A DNA stretch of 64,000 nt from Myroides phaeus (lineage in GTDB: Bacteria; Bacteroidota; Bacteroidia; Flavobacteriales; Flavobacteriaceae): contig NZ_FNDQ01000012.1 of NCBI RefSeq assembly GCF_900099675.1, positions 1-64,000 of the forward strand. Reading direction: 5' to 3'. Below are positions 44,145-52,625 of the stretch, in pieces. The stretch's first letter is position 1. Each line of letters opens with the position of its first letter. A model generated the notes under the pieces. That model did not search any database, had not been told where the DNA came from, and worked only from the letters and a program-made list of their open reading frames with translations. The translations under genes and the position numbers were made by a program.

Positions 44145-44358
44145 AAGCTTTAATATGTTCTTTACAACAAGCAGAATCAATAATATTGCACTTATCCCTT
44201 CGTTTTTTAGAATAAAACGCATTAGCTTCAGCACTTAAAAACTCGGCAACATCAGTCCAAACAACACCATTATGTAGAATTTTACTTAATAAACATTCCA
44301 ACCATCTATATTGACAAAAAACAGCATCTATATTCCGAAAACAAGTAATATCCTTCAT
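44143..44358 (-). CDS. Small ORF attached to the hairpin repeat, function unknown
   Basis: The 71-residue reading frame begins MKDITCFRNIDAVFCQYRWL and ends CCKEHIKA. It is rich in Cys (6) and basic residues. The segment VWTDVAEFLSAEANAFYSKK might be a small helix-turn-helix, but this is uncertain. Two facts support it as a real gene or recent relic: its C-terminal part aligns with a decayed reading frame at 20121-20201, and both are followed at the same distance by the same hairpin repeat. No known family is recognised. No promoter or ribosome-binding site is evident. Confidence 0.5.
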   Translation of the reverse strand: MKDITCFRNIDAVFCQYRWLECLLSKILHNGVVWTDVAEFLSAEANAFYSKKRRDKCNIIDSACCKEHIKA

Positions 44359-44471
44359 TTCACAGCCATTTACACCTCATTAAAAACCTACTAACTCCCT
44401 ATCATTAGTAACTTTACAATCTAAAAGCGACATTTTTAATCTAATCAAAATGTACAATGACTAAGTTTAAG

Positions 44472-44479
44472 TATATTTG
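44472..44479 (+). promoter_or_regulatory. -7 element of lipA
   Basis: TATATTTG matches TAnnTTTG. It lies 22 bases before the ATG at 44501 and overlaps the alternative start at 44477, which it therefore excludes. Confidence 0.55.
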
Positions 44480-44500
44480 TACTTTGATAAACTGAAAAGT

Positions 44501-45373
44501 ATGAATACAATTTTAGACTCAAATATAGAACCTAAAGCTAAACCAAAATGGTTACGCGTTAAACTTCCGACAGGAAAAAAATACACTGAACTAAGAGGAT
44601 TAGTTGACAAATATAAGTTAAACACCATCTGTACATCAGGTAGTTGTCCTAATATGGGAGAATGCTGGGGAGAGGGTACTGCTACCTTTATGATTTTAGG
44701 TAATATCTGTACTCGTTCTTGTGGATTCTGCGGAGTAAAAACAGGACGTCCAGAGACAGTGGATTGGGATGAACCAGAAAAAGTAGCTCGTTCTATCAAG
44801 TTAATGTCTATCAAACACGCTGTAATTACAAGTGTGGACCGCGATGACTTAAAAGATGGAGGATCTATCATTTGGGCAGAAACAGTTGAAGCTGTGAGAC
44901 GTATTAGTCCAGGAACTACAATGGAAACCCTAATTCCAGACTTCCAAGGTATCGAACGCAATATAGACCGTATCATTGAAGTTGCTCCTGAAATCGTTTC
45001 TCACAATATGGAAACTGTACGCAGATTGACAAGAGAAGTTCGTATTCAAGCAAAATATGACCGTAGTTTAGAAGTGTTGAAATACTTAAAAGACAACGGT
45101 GTCAATAGAACTAAATCAGGAATTATGTTAGGGTTAGGAGAAACAGAAGAAGAGGTTATCCAAACAATGCATGATTTAAGAGCTGTAAACTTAGATGTAC
45201 TGACTATTGGTCAATACTTACAACCAAGTAAAAAGCACCTACCTGTGAAAGAGTTTATCACTCCTGAACAATTCGAAAAATATGAAAAAATCGGATTAGA
45301 ATTAGGATTTAGACACGTTGAAAGTGGCGCTTTAGTGCGTTCTTCTTACAGAGCACAAAAACATCTTTTATAA
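44501..45373 (+). CDS. lipA: Lipoyl synthase LipA
   Basis: LipA is a radical-SAM enzyme that inserts two sulfur atoms into protein-bound octanoate to form lipoyl groups on pyruvate and oxoglutarate dehydrogenases. The auxiliary-cluster motif [12 protein letters not shown] and the radical-SAM motif CTRSCGFC are present, and the C-terminal RSSYRAQ supplies the conserved serine ligand. The length is 290 residues from the ATG at 44501. The frame is open 24 bases further upstream, but the -7 element excludes that start. gap follows 46 bases after the stop, with a terminator hairpin between. Confidence 0.97.
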   Translation: MNTILDSNIEPKAKPKWLRVKLPTGKKYTELRGLVDKYKLNTICTSGSCPNMGECWGEGTATFMILGNICTRSCGFCGVKTGRPETVDWDEPEKVARSIKLMSIKHAVITSVDRDDLKDGGSIIWAETVEAVRRISPGTTMETLIPDFQGIERNIDRIIEVAPEIVSHNMETVRRLTREVRIQAKYDRSLEVLKYLKDNGVNRTKSGIMLGLGETEEEVIQTMHDLRAVNLDVLTIGQYLQPSKKHLPVKEFITPEQFEKYEKIGLELGFRHVESGALVRSSYRAQKHLL

Positions 45374-45381
45374 TAAAATAC

Positions 45382-45412
45382 AAGGTCGCTTACACAGCGA
45401 CCTTCTTGTTTT
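45382..45412 (+). terminator. Terminator of lipA
   Basis: The stem AAGGTCGCT/AGCGACCTT has a 5-base loop and is followed by CTTGTTTTTA. gap begins 8 bases further on with no clear promoter of its own, so read-through is possible. Confidence 0.8.
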
Positions 45413-45419
45413 TATATTT

Positions 45420-46427
45420 ATGAAAAAAATAAATATTGCTATTAATGGTTTTGGCCGCATCGGTCGTAACTTGTTCAAACTTCTTTTAGAAAATCCATCG
45501 ATTGATGTTGTGGCTATAAATGACTTAGCCGACACCAAAACAATGGCTCACTTACTTAAATATGATAGTATTCACGGAATACTAAAACACGATGTAAGTT
45601 GTGATGAACACCATATTATTATAGACAACAAGAAAATACCTTTTTATAACGAAAAGGAAATCTCAGGTTTAGACTGGAAAGCTTTAAATGTAGACTATGT
45701 TGTTGAAGCTACTGGAAAACGTAAGACTTACGACTTACTTAAACAACATATAGACCAAGGGGCTGAAAGAGTCATTCTTTCTGTTCCTCCTGAAGATAAT
45801 GTTATCAAAACAATTGTACTTGGTGTAAATCAAGATATTCTAACGGGAGAAGAGTTAATTATATCTAACGCAAGCTGCACTACAAATAATGCTGCTCCAA
45901 TGGTTAAAGTGATTAAAGAGCTTTGTGGTATGGAACAAGCGTATATAACTACTGTTCACTCTTATACAACAGACCAAAGTTTACACGATCAACCGCATAA
46001 AGATTTACGTAGAGCAAGAGGTGCCGCACAGTCAATCGTTCCTACTACAACTGGGGCTGCTAAAGCTTTGACAAAGATCTTTCCTGAATATGAAGGAAAA
46101 ATTGGTGGTGGTGGTATCCGTGTTCCTGTGCCTGATGGATCACTGACAGATATTACTTGTTATGTTAAAAGAGACGTAAGCATTGATGAGATCAATACAG
46201 CTTTTAAGCAAGCGGCAGAAACTGATTTAAAAGGAATTCTTGCTTACACGGAAGATCCGATTGTTTCTGTTGATATTTTAGGCAATACTAATTCTTGTCT
46301 TTTTGATGCACAATTGACTTCTGTACTAGATAAAATGGTTAAGATTGTTGGATGGTATGACAATGAAATTGGATACTCCTCTCGACTAATTGATTTAATC
46401 ACTTACTTCGATAAGATTAAAAAATAA
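45420..46427 (+). CDS. gap: Glyceraldehyde-3-phosphate dehydrogenase
   Basis: This NAD-dependent enzyme oxidises glyceraldehyde 3-phosphate in glycolysis. The N-terminal INGFGRIGR is the nucleotide loop, and D35 after AIN points to NAD specificity. The catalytic cysteine is C153 in SNASCTTNNAAP, with the partner histidine in TTVHSYTTDQ. The WYDNEIGYSSR motif ends the catalytic domain. At 335 residues it is of normal length. It lies 46 bases after lipA on the same strand and has a terminator after it. Confidence 0.96.
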   Translation: MKKINIAINGFGRIGRNLFKLLLENPSIDVVAINDLADTKTMAHLLKYDSIHGILKHDVSCDEHHIIIDNKKIPFYNEKEISGLDWKALNVDYVVEATGKRKTYDLLKQHIDQGAERVILSVPPEDNVIKTIVLGVNQDILTGEELIISNASCTTNNAAPMVKVIKELCGMEQAYITTVHSYTTDQSLHDQPHKDLRRARGAAQSIVPTTTGAAKALTKIFPEYEGKIGGGGIRVPVPDGSLTDITCYVKRDVSIDEINTAFKQAAETDLKGILAYTEDPIVSVDILGNTNSCLFDAQLTSVLDKMVKIVGWYDNEIGYSSRLIDLITYFDKIKK

Positions 46428-46434
46428 TAGACAT

Positions 46435-46470
46435 AAAAAAGCTCCTCAATTAAATTGAGGAGCTTTTTTA
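46435..46470. terminator. Bidirectional terminator between gap and yajC
   Basis: The stem AGCTCCTCAATT/AATTGAGGAGCT has A and T runs on its flanks, between the stops at 46427 (+) and 46489 (-). Confidence 0.92.
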
Positions 46471-46488
46471 ATATAAAGACTAATTAAA

Positions 46489-46764
46489 TTAGTTTGATGC
46501 ATTTAATTTTTGGCTCATCTCCATAGAAATTGAAGAACGCTCCATTTTAATTTTACCAGCCATTGTTTCTAAAACAATAGTACCTTCTGATAACTCAGCA
46601 ATTTTACCGTGAATACCTGACTTAGTTATCACACGCTCTCCTACTTTAATACTTGCTTCGTATTCTTTCTCTTTTTTCGCTCTTTTTTGTTGTGGGCGAA
46701 TCATTAAGAAATAAATTACCGCAAACATTAAGATAATAGGTAAAAACTGTTGTAATTGTTCCAT
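46489..46764 (-). CDS. yajC: Preprotein translocase subunit YajC
   Basis: YajC is a small inner-membrane protein associated with the SecDF-Sec translocase. The 91-residue product has one N-terminal helix (about 3-23, with PIILMFAVIYFLMIRPQQKR as the hallmark) and a cytoplasmic domain with VGERVITKSGIHGKI. The order nusB, DUF1573 lipoprotein, yajC, all on one strand with gaps of about 22-27 bases, suggests one operon. That order is common in flavobacteria. Confidence 0.95.
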   Translation of the reverse strand: MEQLQQFLPIILMFAVIYFLMIRPQQKRAKKEKEYEASIKVGERVITKSGIHGKIAELSEGTIVLETMAGKIKMERSSISMEMSQKLNASN

Positions 46765-46790
46765 TGAATTTTAATTTTTAAGTTAGTTCA

Positions 46791-47240
46791 TTATTCGTTA
46801 CGAGCAGCAACATTAGCTTTAATAGATAAGACTTCTTCTCCTTTTTCAGAGTTAGTAACTAACGTTACAGTCTTACTTTGTTGTCCTTGAGCTCCTGTTT
46901 GAAATCTTACTTTCAACTTAGATGTTTCACCTGGTTTAATAGGTGTTTTTTGATACTCAGGAACTGTACATCCACAAGAAGCACTTGCATTAATAATAAT
47001 CAAATCTGCATCTCCTTCGTTCTTTAATTCAAACTCCGTTGTTACAGCTTCATTATTTTCAATATCTCCAAAATCATGTACCAGCCTGTCAAAAGTTACT
47101 TTAGGATACACTCCTTGTTCTTTATTAGATGCTACAATCTCAGCAGCTTTCTCAGGGTCTATACGACTTGATGCGTCTGTATCTTTACAAGAAACAGCTA
47201 CAAATGCCAAACCTAAAGTTAATAAAATTGCTTTTTTCAT
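46791..47240 (-). CDS. DUF1573 lipoprotein
   Basis: The 149-residue protein has a lipoprotein signal peptide (MKKAILLTLGLAFVAVSCKD, with lipidation at C18) and one immunoglobulin-like DUF1573 domain. VTFDRLVHDFGDIENNEAV, INASASCGCTVPEYQKTPI and PGETSKLKVRF are its typical strands and its CGC motif. DUF1573 proteins are abundant in Bacteroidota and are thought to be structural or adhesive envelope proteins; the exact role is unknown. It lies between nusB and yajC on the same strand. Confidence 0.9.
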   Translation of the reverse strand: MKKAILLTLGLAFVAVSCKDTDASSRIDPEKAAEIVASNKEQGVYPKVTFDRLVHDFGDIENNEAVTTEFELKNEGDADLIIINASASCGCTVPEYQKTPIKPGETSKLKVRFQTGAQGQQSKTVTLVTNSEKGEEVLSIKANVAARNE

Positions 47241-47262
47241 AATCTTTTTAGTTTTTCTAAAA

Positions 47263-48204
47263 CTACATTAGACCTTTTCCGATCTTATTTAATTTATCAC
47301 CTTCTTGGTATGCTTTAGAAATATTATCTAAAACTCCGTTGATAAATATACTACTTTTTGATGTAGAATATTCTTTAGCAAGCTCTAAATATTCGTTTAT
47401 TGTAACTTTTACTGGAATAGAAGGGAACTTTAAAAACTCACAAATAGCCATTTTTAAAATAATTGTATCCAATTCAGCAATACGCTCTGGATCCCAGTTA
47501 GGTGTTTTATCTTCAAACTCTTTACTTAATTCTTCAAAATTAAGAATTGTTTTTCTGTATAAATTGATTGCAAACTCTTTATCCTCTGAGTCTTTATAAA
47601 CTTTAGGAACAAAAATTTGAAGATCACTTTCTTTTAACTGGCGTAATTGTTTCTGAATCATTGTATTTACCACTGGTAAATCATCTAAATAAGTAAGTTT
47701 ACTATCTTCAATGAAAGAATAAATCTTCTCGTTTGGAGCGATGATTTCAGTAAAAAGATCAACTACAAATTGACGATCGTCATTGAATGTAACCTCTTTT
47801 TTACTCATATAAGCTTTGTAAAAATCACTTTCTTTCATTTCATCCAATATCATTTGGATATAATGATCGTGAATTTGCCAATCTGTAATTTTTTTCTCTT
47901 CTACTTTCGTAGTAATAGAAACTGAATTTTCTAACAAATTCAATACAGCGTTTTCGATAAGACGTCTATTGGGATTTCGTTCTTCTTGTGTAGCTAAATG
48001 TTTCTTTTGAGCAAGTGAAACATATTCTTCTTCTTTCTTTCTAACCTCTATTAAAGCAGTGATCATTAATAAGTACAAATCTTGTATACTTTCAATGCTG
48101 TGGATTAGAAACTTTTCTCCTGACTGAACCTGTTCAGAATTACTTTGTTGCATCGCATAAAGCGTTTGCATAACCTTTATACGGATGTGTCTTCGGTTTA
48201 ACAT
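47263..48204 (-). CDS. nusB: Transcription antitermination factor NusB (long form)
   Basis: NusB pairs with S10 (NusE) and binds boxA RNA to prevent early termination on rRNA transcripts. The C-terminal third is the NusB fold: helical, with ELDTIILKMAICEFLKFPSI and TINEYLELAKEYSTSKSSIF. A helical N-terminal extension of about 180 residues beginning MLNRRHIRIKVMQTLYAMQQ makes it 313 residues, about twice the E. coli size and usual for Bacteroidota. The frame is open to 48255, but a -7 element (48253-48260) covers that position, so the ATG at 48204 is preferred. Confidence 0.93.
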   Translation of the reverse strand: MLNRRHIRIKVMQTLYAMQQSNSEQVQSGEKFLIHSIESIQDLYLLMITALIEVRKKEEEYVSLAQKKHLATQEERNPNRRLIENAVLNLLENSVSITTKVEEKKITDWQIHDHYIQMILDEMKESDFYKAYMSKKEVTFNDDRQFVVDLFTEIIAPNEKIYSFIEDSKLTYLDDLPVVNTMIQKQLRQLKESDLQIFVPKVYKDSEDKEFAINLYRKTILNFEELSKEFEDKTPNWDPERIAELDTIILKMAICEFLKFPSIPVKVTINEYLELAKEYSTSKSSIFINGVLDNISKAYQEGDKLNKIGKGLM

Positions 48205-48252
48205 GCTACTTAAGAACTTTTTTATTATTGGATTGTCGTTTGTATAACCGCG

Positions 48253-48260
48253 CAAAGGTA
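48253..48260 (-). promoter_or_regulatory. -7 element of the nusB operon
   Basis: TACCTTTG on the minus strand matches TAnnTTTG, 48 bases upstream of the ATG at 48204. It rules out the in-frame start at 48255. Confidence 0.5.
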
Positions 48261-48620
48261 TAAAAATATAGTTTTAATCAAATTATATTTTTTGATAAGT
48301 ATGTAATTTAACTCTTTTTTAAAACCTATATTCTCTTTTTTCTCATCAAAAAGAACTTTTCTATACTTATTTCACTTTTAATCAGCTGTACAAAAATAAC
48401 TTAACAAACTATTTATAAATACTTTACAAGTATTTCTTAGCATTCTTTAAAGCTAAAAACACCAACTAAGTTCATTGTATTTCAAGCTCCAAAAAGTCTT
48501 CTAATAAATTATTCTCCACTACATTTTTTCAATTCTAAACTAACTCTTCTTTATTCTGAAACAAATAAATATTGATAGTTTTTTTAATTTTCGAACAATA
48601 CCTCTTCTACAATAAACCTT
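48261..48620. other. Gene-free AT-rich stretch between divergent genes
   Basis: No ORF, RNA or repeat is recognised in these 360 bases. Confidence 0.6.
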
Positions 48621-48628
48621 TATCTTTG
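48621..48628 (+). promoter_or_regulatory. -7 element of the ABC exporter gene
   Basis: TATCTTTG matches TAnnTTTG. The leader to the ATG at 48706 would be about 70 bases. Confidence 0.45.
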
Positions 48629-48705
48629 CACACATTAGTAGTTAAACAACTACATAAACTATACAACAATTTGTCATTGCTCTTAATTGAGCATTATTAA
48701 ATACT

Positions 48706-50457
48706 ATGAGTGCATTACGTCATCTAAATAAATACTTCTATAAATATAAAACTCGCTTTACAATTGGGGTTTTAATAACAATAGTAGCACAAATATTCAC
48801 CCTTTATACTCCGAAATTAGTTGGGGATTCTATTCGAGTATTAGAACAAATGAATGTTTTTGACAAGCAAGAAGTAACTAAATTACTGTTGAACAATATT
48901 CTATGGATATTAATTACAACACTTATTGCTGGTTTCCTTACTTTCTTAATGCGTCAAACGTTAATTGTAATGTCGAGGCACGTTGAGTTTGATCTGAAAA
49001 ATGAAATATTCAAACACTACGAAGTGCTATCTCAAAGTTTTTACAAGAGAAATAGAACGGGTGATTTAATGAATAGAATCAGTGAAGATGTTGGAAAGGT
49101 AAGACAATATGTGGGTCCTGCTGTTATGTACTCTATCAATACGATTATTCGTTTTGCTGTGGTATTAACGCAAATGTACTTAATATCCCCGCAACTAACT
49201 TTATACTCTTTACTACCGCTTCCTTTGTTAGGGTATTATGTATTCAAATTAAGTCGACAGATAAATCAACGCAGTTCTATTTTTCAAGCCAATTTATCTA
49301 AACTGACAACATTTACGCAAGAGATGTTCTCTGGTGTGCGCGTAATTAAAGCATACTCCATAGAGAAAGAAAAACAAGACGAATTTAGAACGCTAACACA
49401 AGAGAGTAAAGACAAATACTTAAACTTAGCTAAATCAAGTGCTTTGATTATGCCTTTGATGACTTTCCTAATCGGACTAAGTAATCTTGTTGTTATTGCC
49501 GTTGGAGCTTTATTATTCTTCAATGGTAAAATTCCAGATATAGGTATTATAGCCCAGTTTATCTTATACATCAATATGCTTACTTGGCCTGTAGCGTCTT
49601 TAGGTTGGGTATCTACGATGATTCAAGAGGCCGAGGCTTCTCAAAAGAGAATTAATGAGTTCTTAGAAGAGAAACCTGAGATTTATAACACTAATCCAAA
49701 CCACACTGATGTAGAAGGTAAGATTACTTTCGAAAACGTGTCTTACACATACGAGGATACAGGTATTAAAGCACTTGATAATGTTTCGTTTATCTTGAAC
49801 AAAGGACAAACCTTAGCGATACTTGGAAAAACAGGTTCTGGTAAATCTACTTTACTTACTCTTATTAGTAGAATGTATGATGTTAATGAAGGACAAATTC
49901 TAATTGACAATACTCCTATTAAGGAATGTAATTTAGAAGATTTACGAAATAGTATTGCAGTTGTTCCTCAAGATGCATTCTTGTTTTCTGACTCAATTGC
50001 TAATAATATTCGATTTGGTAAAGAAGATGCAACTGAAGAAGAAATTATTGAGGTTGCTAAAAAAGCTGCTGTACACGAAAACATCGTCCAATTCAACGAT
50101 GGTTATAACACAATTTTAGGAGAAAGAGGGTTAACGCTTTCTGGAGGTCAAAAGCAAAGAGTTTCGATTGCCAGAGCCTTAATTAAAGACGCTCCTATTC
50201 TTATTTTAGATGATTCTCTTTCGGCTGTTGATACTGAAACGGAAGAAAGAATTCTACATAATCTGGAAAAACACAGCAAAGATATAACTACCTTAATTGT
50301 AACACATAGGGTGTCCTCAGCAAAGAATGCAGACTTGATTATCGTTTTAGAAGACGGGAAAGTAATCGAACAAGGATCACACAATGATCTAATAAATAGC
50401 AAAGGGTACTATAGTGACCTGCATCAAAAACAACTAAATGAAAAAGAAATCTTATAA
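48706..50457 (+). CDS. ABC half-exporter (MsbA/MDR type) with Asp in place of the catalytic Glu
   Basis: The 583-residue protein has a six-helix type IV exporter domain (about 15-310) and an ATPase domain (about 340-575). Walker A is GKTGSGKST, the signature is LSGGQKQR, and the switch histidine is in VTHRVSS. Walker B reads ILILDDSLSAVD, so the usual catalytic glutamate is Asp503. In the family this change is typical of the impaired site of heterodimeric exporters, where a second half-transporter supplies the active glutamate. No partner gene is adjacent; the downstream gene is a PUR/DUF3276 protein. Substrate unknown. Confidence 0.9.
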   Translation: MSALRHLNKYFYKYKTRFTIGVLITIVAQIFTLYTPKLVGDSIRVLEQMNVFDKQEVTKLLLNNILWILITTLIAGFLTFLMRQTLIVMSRHVEFDLKNEIFKHYEVLSQSFYKRNRTGDLMNRISEDVGKVRQYVGPAVMYSINTIIRFAVVLTQMYLISPQLTLYSLLPLPLLGYYVFKLSRQINQRSSIFQANLSKLTTFTQEMFSGVRVIKAYSIEKEKQDEFRTLTQESKDKYLNLAKSSALIMPLMTFLIGLSNLVVIAVGALLFFNGKIPDIGIIAQFILYINMLTWPVASLGWVSTMIQEAEASQKRINEFLEEKPEIYNTNPNHTDVEGKITFENVSYTYEDTGIKALDNVSFILNKGQTLAILGKTGSGKSTLLTLISRMYDVNEGQILIDNTPIKECNLEDLRNSIAVVPQDAFLFSDSIANNIRFGKEDATEEEIIEVAKKAAVHENIVQFNDGYNTILGERGLTLSGGQKQRVSIARALIKDAPILILDDSLSAVDTETEERILHNLEKHSKDITTLIVTHRVSSAKNADLIIVLEDGKVIEQGSHNDLINSKGYYSDLHQKQLNEKEIL

Positions 50458-50533
50458 ATAGTTGGTTTATTAGGTTTTTTTTTAGACTTTTGAATGCTAT
50501 ATGAACAAATCAATTAATTGATAAGAAGGAATT

Positions 50534-50893
50534 ATGAGAGATAACGAAATGTTAGAAAAAGAGGAAATTTTCTCAAAAGTTTTAAGAGCAGGTAGAAGAA
50601 CCTATTTCTTTGATGTAAGATCTACAAAAGCAGATGACTATTACATAACAATTACTGAGAGTAAAAAGTTCACAGAAGAAGATGGATCATTTCACTTTAA
50701 AAAACACAAAATCTACTTATACAAAGAAGACTTTGGTGCATTTAGAGAGATTTTAGACGAAATGACACAATTCGTTGTTGATCACAAAGGGGAGGAAGTT
50801 ATTTCAGAAAGACACCAAAAAGATTTCAAAAAAGAATATCAAAAAGGTGATGACGTAAATTCATTTACAGACATTAGTTTTGACGATATTTAA
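50534..50893 (+). CDS. PUR-domain (DUF3276) DNA/RNA-binding protein
   Basis: The 119-residue protein contains one PUR repeat: EIFSKVLRAGRRTYFFDVRS, then DDYYITITESKKF and KIYLYKEDFGAFREILDEMT. In the spirochaete and Bacteroidota members, a PUR dimer binds single-stranded nucleic acid. The C-terminal tail is charged and probably disordered. A later Met (codon 6) could also serve as start. It lies 76 bases downstream of the ABC exporter on the same strand and ends at a terminator. Target and role in the cell are unknown. Confidence 0.88.
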   Translation: MRDNEMLEKEEIFSKVLRAGRRTYFFDVRSTKADDYYITITESKKFTEEDGSFHFKKHKIYLYKEDFGAFREILDEMTQFVVDHKGEEVISERHQKDFKKEYQKGDDVNSFTDISFDDI

Positions 50894-50913
50894 TCGTTTA
50901 ACAACAAAATATT

Positions 50914-50948
50914 TAAAAGTCCGATTTATACAATCGGACTTTTTTTAT
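50914..50948 (+). terminator. Terminator of the PUR-domain gene
   Basis: The stem AAAGTCCGATT/AATCGGACTTT is followed by T residues. The next promoter begins at its end. Confidence 0.9.
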
Positions 50949-50955
50949 ACCTTTG
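50948..50955 (+). promoter_or_regulatory. -7 element of the fluoride riboswitch transcript
   Basis: TACCTTTG matches TAnnTTTG. The predicted start point, about 7 bases on, lies just before the aptamer at 50970. Confidence 0.55.
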
Positions 50956-50969
50956 TATGACATTTTTAT

Positions 50970-51024
50970 AGGCAATGATGTCTGCCTTGAACCGCTTCTA
51001 ATTATGAATGCTGATGACGTCTAA
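50970..51024 (+). ncRNA. Fluoride riboswitch (crcB motif)
   Basis: The elements of the consensus occur in order: GGCAATGATGTCTGCC (50971-50986), AACCGC (50990-50995), a variable stem-loop, then GCTGATGACGTCTA (51010-51023). GATGTC near 50977 can pair with GACGTC near 51015 (one wobble) as the closing stem. The layout matches the compact crcB aptamer solved from Thermotoga. It lies 43 bases upstream of a CLC-type gene. Confidence 0.85.
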
Positions 51025-51066
51025 CATAATAAGTAATATAAATACTATATAACTAAATGATAGACT

Positions 51067-52323
51067 ATGGCATTAAATGACTACTTTAAAAAAGAAGCTC
51101 TTACTACAAAAACACTTTTTTCGTATTTTTTAAAATGGACTGTAATCAGTACAATTGCGGGTAGTTTAATTGGCTCTTCTTCTGCCCTATTTTTATTTCT
51201 TTTAGAAACAATAACGGACCTTAGAATTGACACGCCTATCTTACTATACTTTTTACCTTTAGGTGGATTAATTGTTGGCTTAGTTTATTACTACTGGGGT
51301 GGTGAGGCTAATAGAGGAAACAACTTATTAATTGACGAATACCACACCCCCACGCAAACGATGCCTTTAAAAATGGCGCCTTTGGTTTTAATTGGTACCT
51401 TAATTACACACCTATTTGGTGGTTCTGCCGGTAGAGAAGGAACTGCTGTACAAATGGGAGGAGCTATTGCAGACCAATTCACTAAATACTTTAAGGTATC
51501 ACATCAAGATAGACAAACCATTATTCTAATCGGTGTTAGTGCAGGGTTTGCCTCTGTTTTTGGTACTCCTATAGCAGGAACATTATTTGCATTAGAACTA
51601 ATGCTTGTTGGAAGAGTAAAATACCAATCGCTATACCCTGTTTTGATTGCTGCACTAACAGCACACTTTACTTGCTTAGCCTGGGGTATTTCACATACTA
51701 TCTACCTAATAGATAGTATTCCTAATTTCTCACTTCTATTACTTCTAAAACTAATAATTGCCGCTTTTACTTTTGCCATAGCTGCTATTTTATTCGTTAA
51801 AACAACAGACTTGTGGTCTGCTTTATTTAAAAAGTACATCGCCTTCCCTCCTATGAGACCTTTCGTTGGAGCAATTCTCTTTATAGTATTAATACTAACA
51901 ATTGGCAACGATACTTACCTTGGACTTGGCGTACCTACTATTGTTGCGTCTTTTGATGTATCACAAGAATGGAATGTTTTTTTACTTAAAATACTTTTCA
52001 CAGGGTTAACCTTAGGAGCAGGCTTTAAAGGAGGCGAAGTAACTCCCCTCTTTTTTATCGGTGCAGCATTGGGTAGTTTTTTAGCGCTGTATCTAAACTT
52101 GCCTATTAGTTTTCTTGCTGCATTAGGTTTTGTATCTGTTTTTTCAGGTGCTACTAAAACACCTTGGGCATGTACTTTTATGGGAATTGAATTATTTGGC
52201 GCAGATGTTGCTATATATATAGCGCTGACTTGCATTGTTGCTTTTATGCTCTCAGGAAAACACACAATCTATAAATCACAACGTTTCACCTCTGAGATAA
52301 ACGCAAATAATAACGCGAAATAA
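51067..52323 (+). CDS. eriC: CLC-F type fluoride/proton antiporter
   Basis: The 418-residue membrane protein is a CLC family member. It has the motif GGSAGREGTAVQMG (about 118-131), with the gating glutamate of GREG, and KGGEVTPLFFIGAALGS (about 323-339). The chloride-coordinating GSGIP motif of ordinary CLC proteins is missing; the sequence there is RGNNLLIDE. Such replacement and the SAGREGT form are typical of CLC-F proteins, which expel fluoride. The fluoride riboswitch directly upstream agrees. Other CLC roles (chloride) are less likely. The gene is single. Confidence 0.85.
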   Translation: MALNDYFKKEALTTKTLFSYFLKWTVISTIAGSLIGSSSALFLFLLETITDLRIDTPILLYFLPLGGLIVGLVYYYWGGEANRGNNLLIDEYHTPTQTMPLKMAPLVLIGTLITHLFGGSAGREGTAVQMGGAIADQFTKYFKVSHQDRQTIILIGVSAGFASVFGTPIAGTLFALELMLVGRVKYQSLYPVLIAALTAHFTCLAWGISHTIYLIDSIPNFSLLLLLKLIIAAFTFAIAAILFVKTTDLWSALFKKYIAFPPMRPFVGAILFIVLILTIGNDTYLGLGVPTIVASFDVSQEWNVFLLKILFTGLTLGAGFKGGEVTPLFFIGAALGSFLALYLNLPISFLAALGFVSVFSGATKTPWACTFMGIELFGADVAIYIALTCIVAFMLSGKHTIYKSQRFTSEINANNNAK

Positions 52324-52472
52324 AATAAGAAATCATTAAAAATAGCTCACATAAATAACATATTACCAATTAACTACCATAATTTTAAGATTTAATTATC
52401 ATATTGTTATTTTTACAATTTTAGAACCGCAAAATTAAGGTTACAAAAAGTCTAAAAATTCAAAATCTTTGC
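52324..52472. other. Intergenic stretch upstream of the glutamate-synthase-like gene
   Basis: No gene or terminator is recognised. It leads to the -7 element at 52473. Confidence 0.5.
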
Positions 52473-52480
52473 TACCTTTG
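52473..52480 (+). promoter_or_regulatory. -7 element of the glutamate-synthase-like gene
   Basis: TACCTTTG matches TAnnTTTG. The leader to 52626 is about 140 bases and contains a possible stem-loop, ATTGATT (about 52501-52510) with AATCAAT (about 52538-52545). Confidence 0.45.
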
Positions 52481-52625
52481 TCCGGTATCTATGCTAAATT
52501 ATTGATTGATTTGAAAGTAGAAAAAAAGCATCTTTTAAAATCAATTAACTTTAGAAATGGAATAACTAAATACACTAAAACTATTACAAACTAAACAACA
52601 AAAAGATTACATTAAATTCTATTTT

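Noticed and set aside
43968..44234. 88-residue reading frame on the minus strand
   Set aside because: It runs straight through the palindrome, so it encodes the hairpin itself, and copy A has a stop codon in the corresponding frame.
43985..44358. Integron gene cassette (small ORF followed by an attC site)
   Set aside because: The ORF-plus-palindrome layout is similar, but the hairpin lacks the attC core sites (GTTRRRY and RYYYAAC), and no integrase or cassette array is present.
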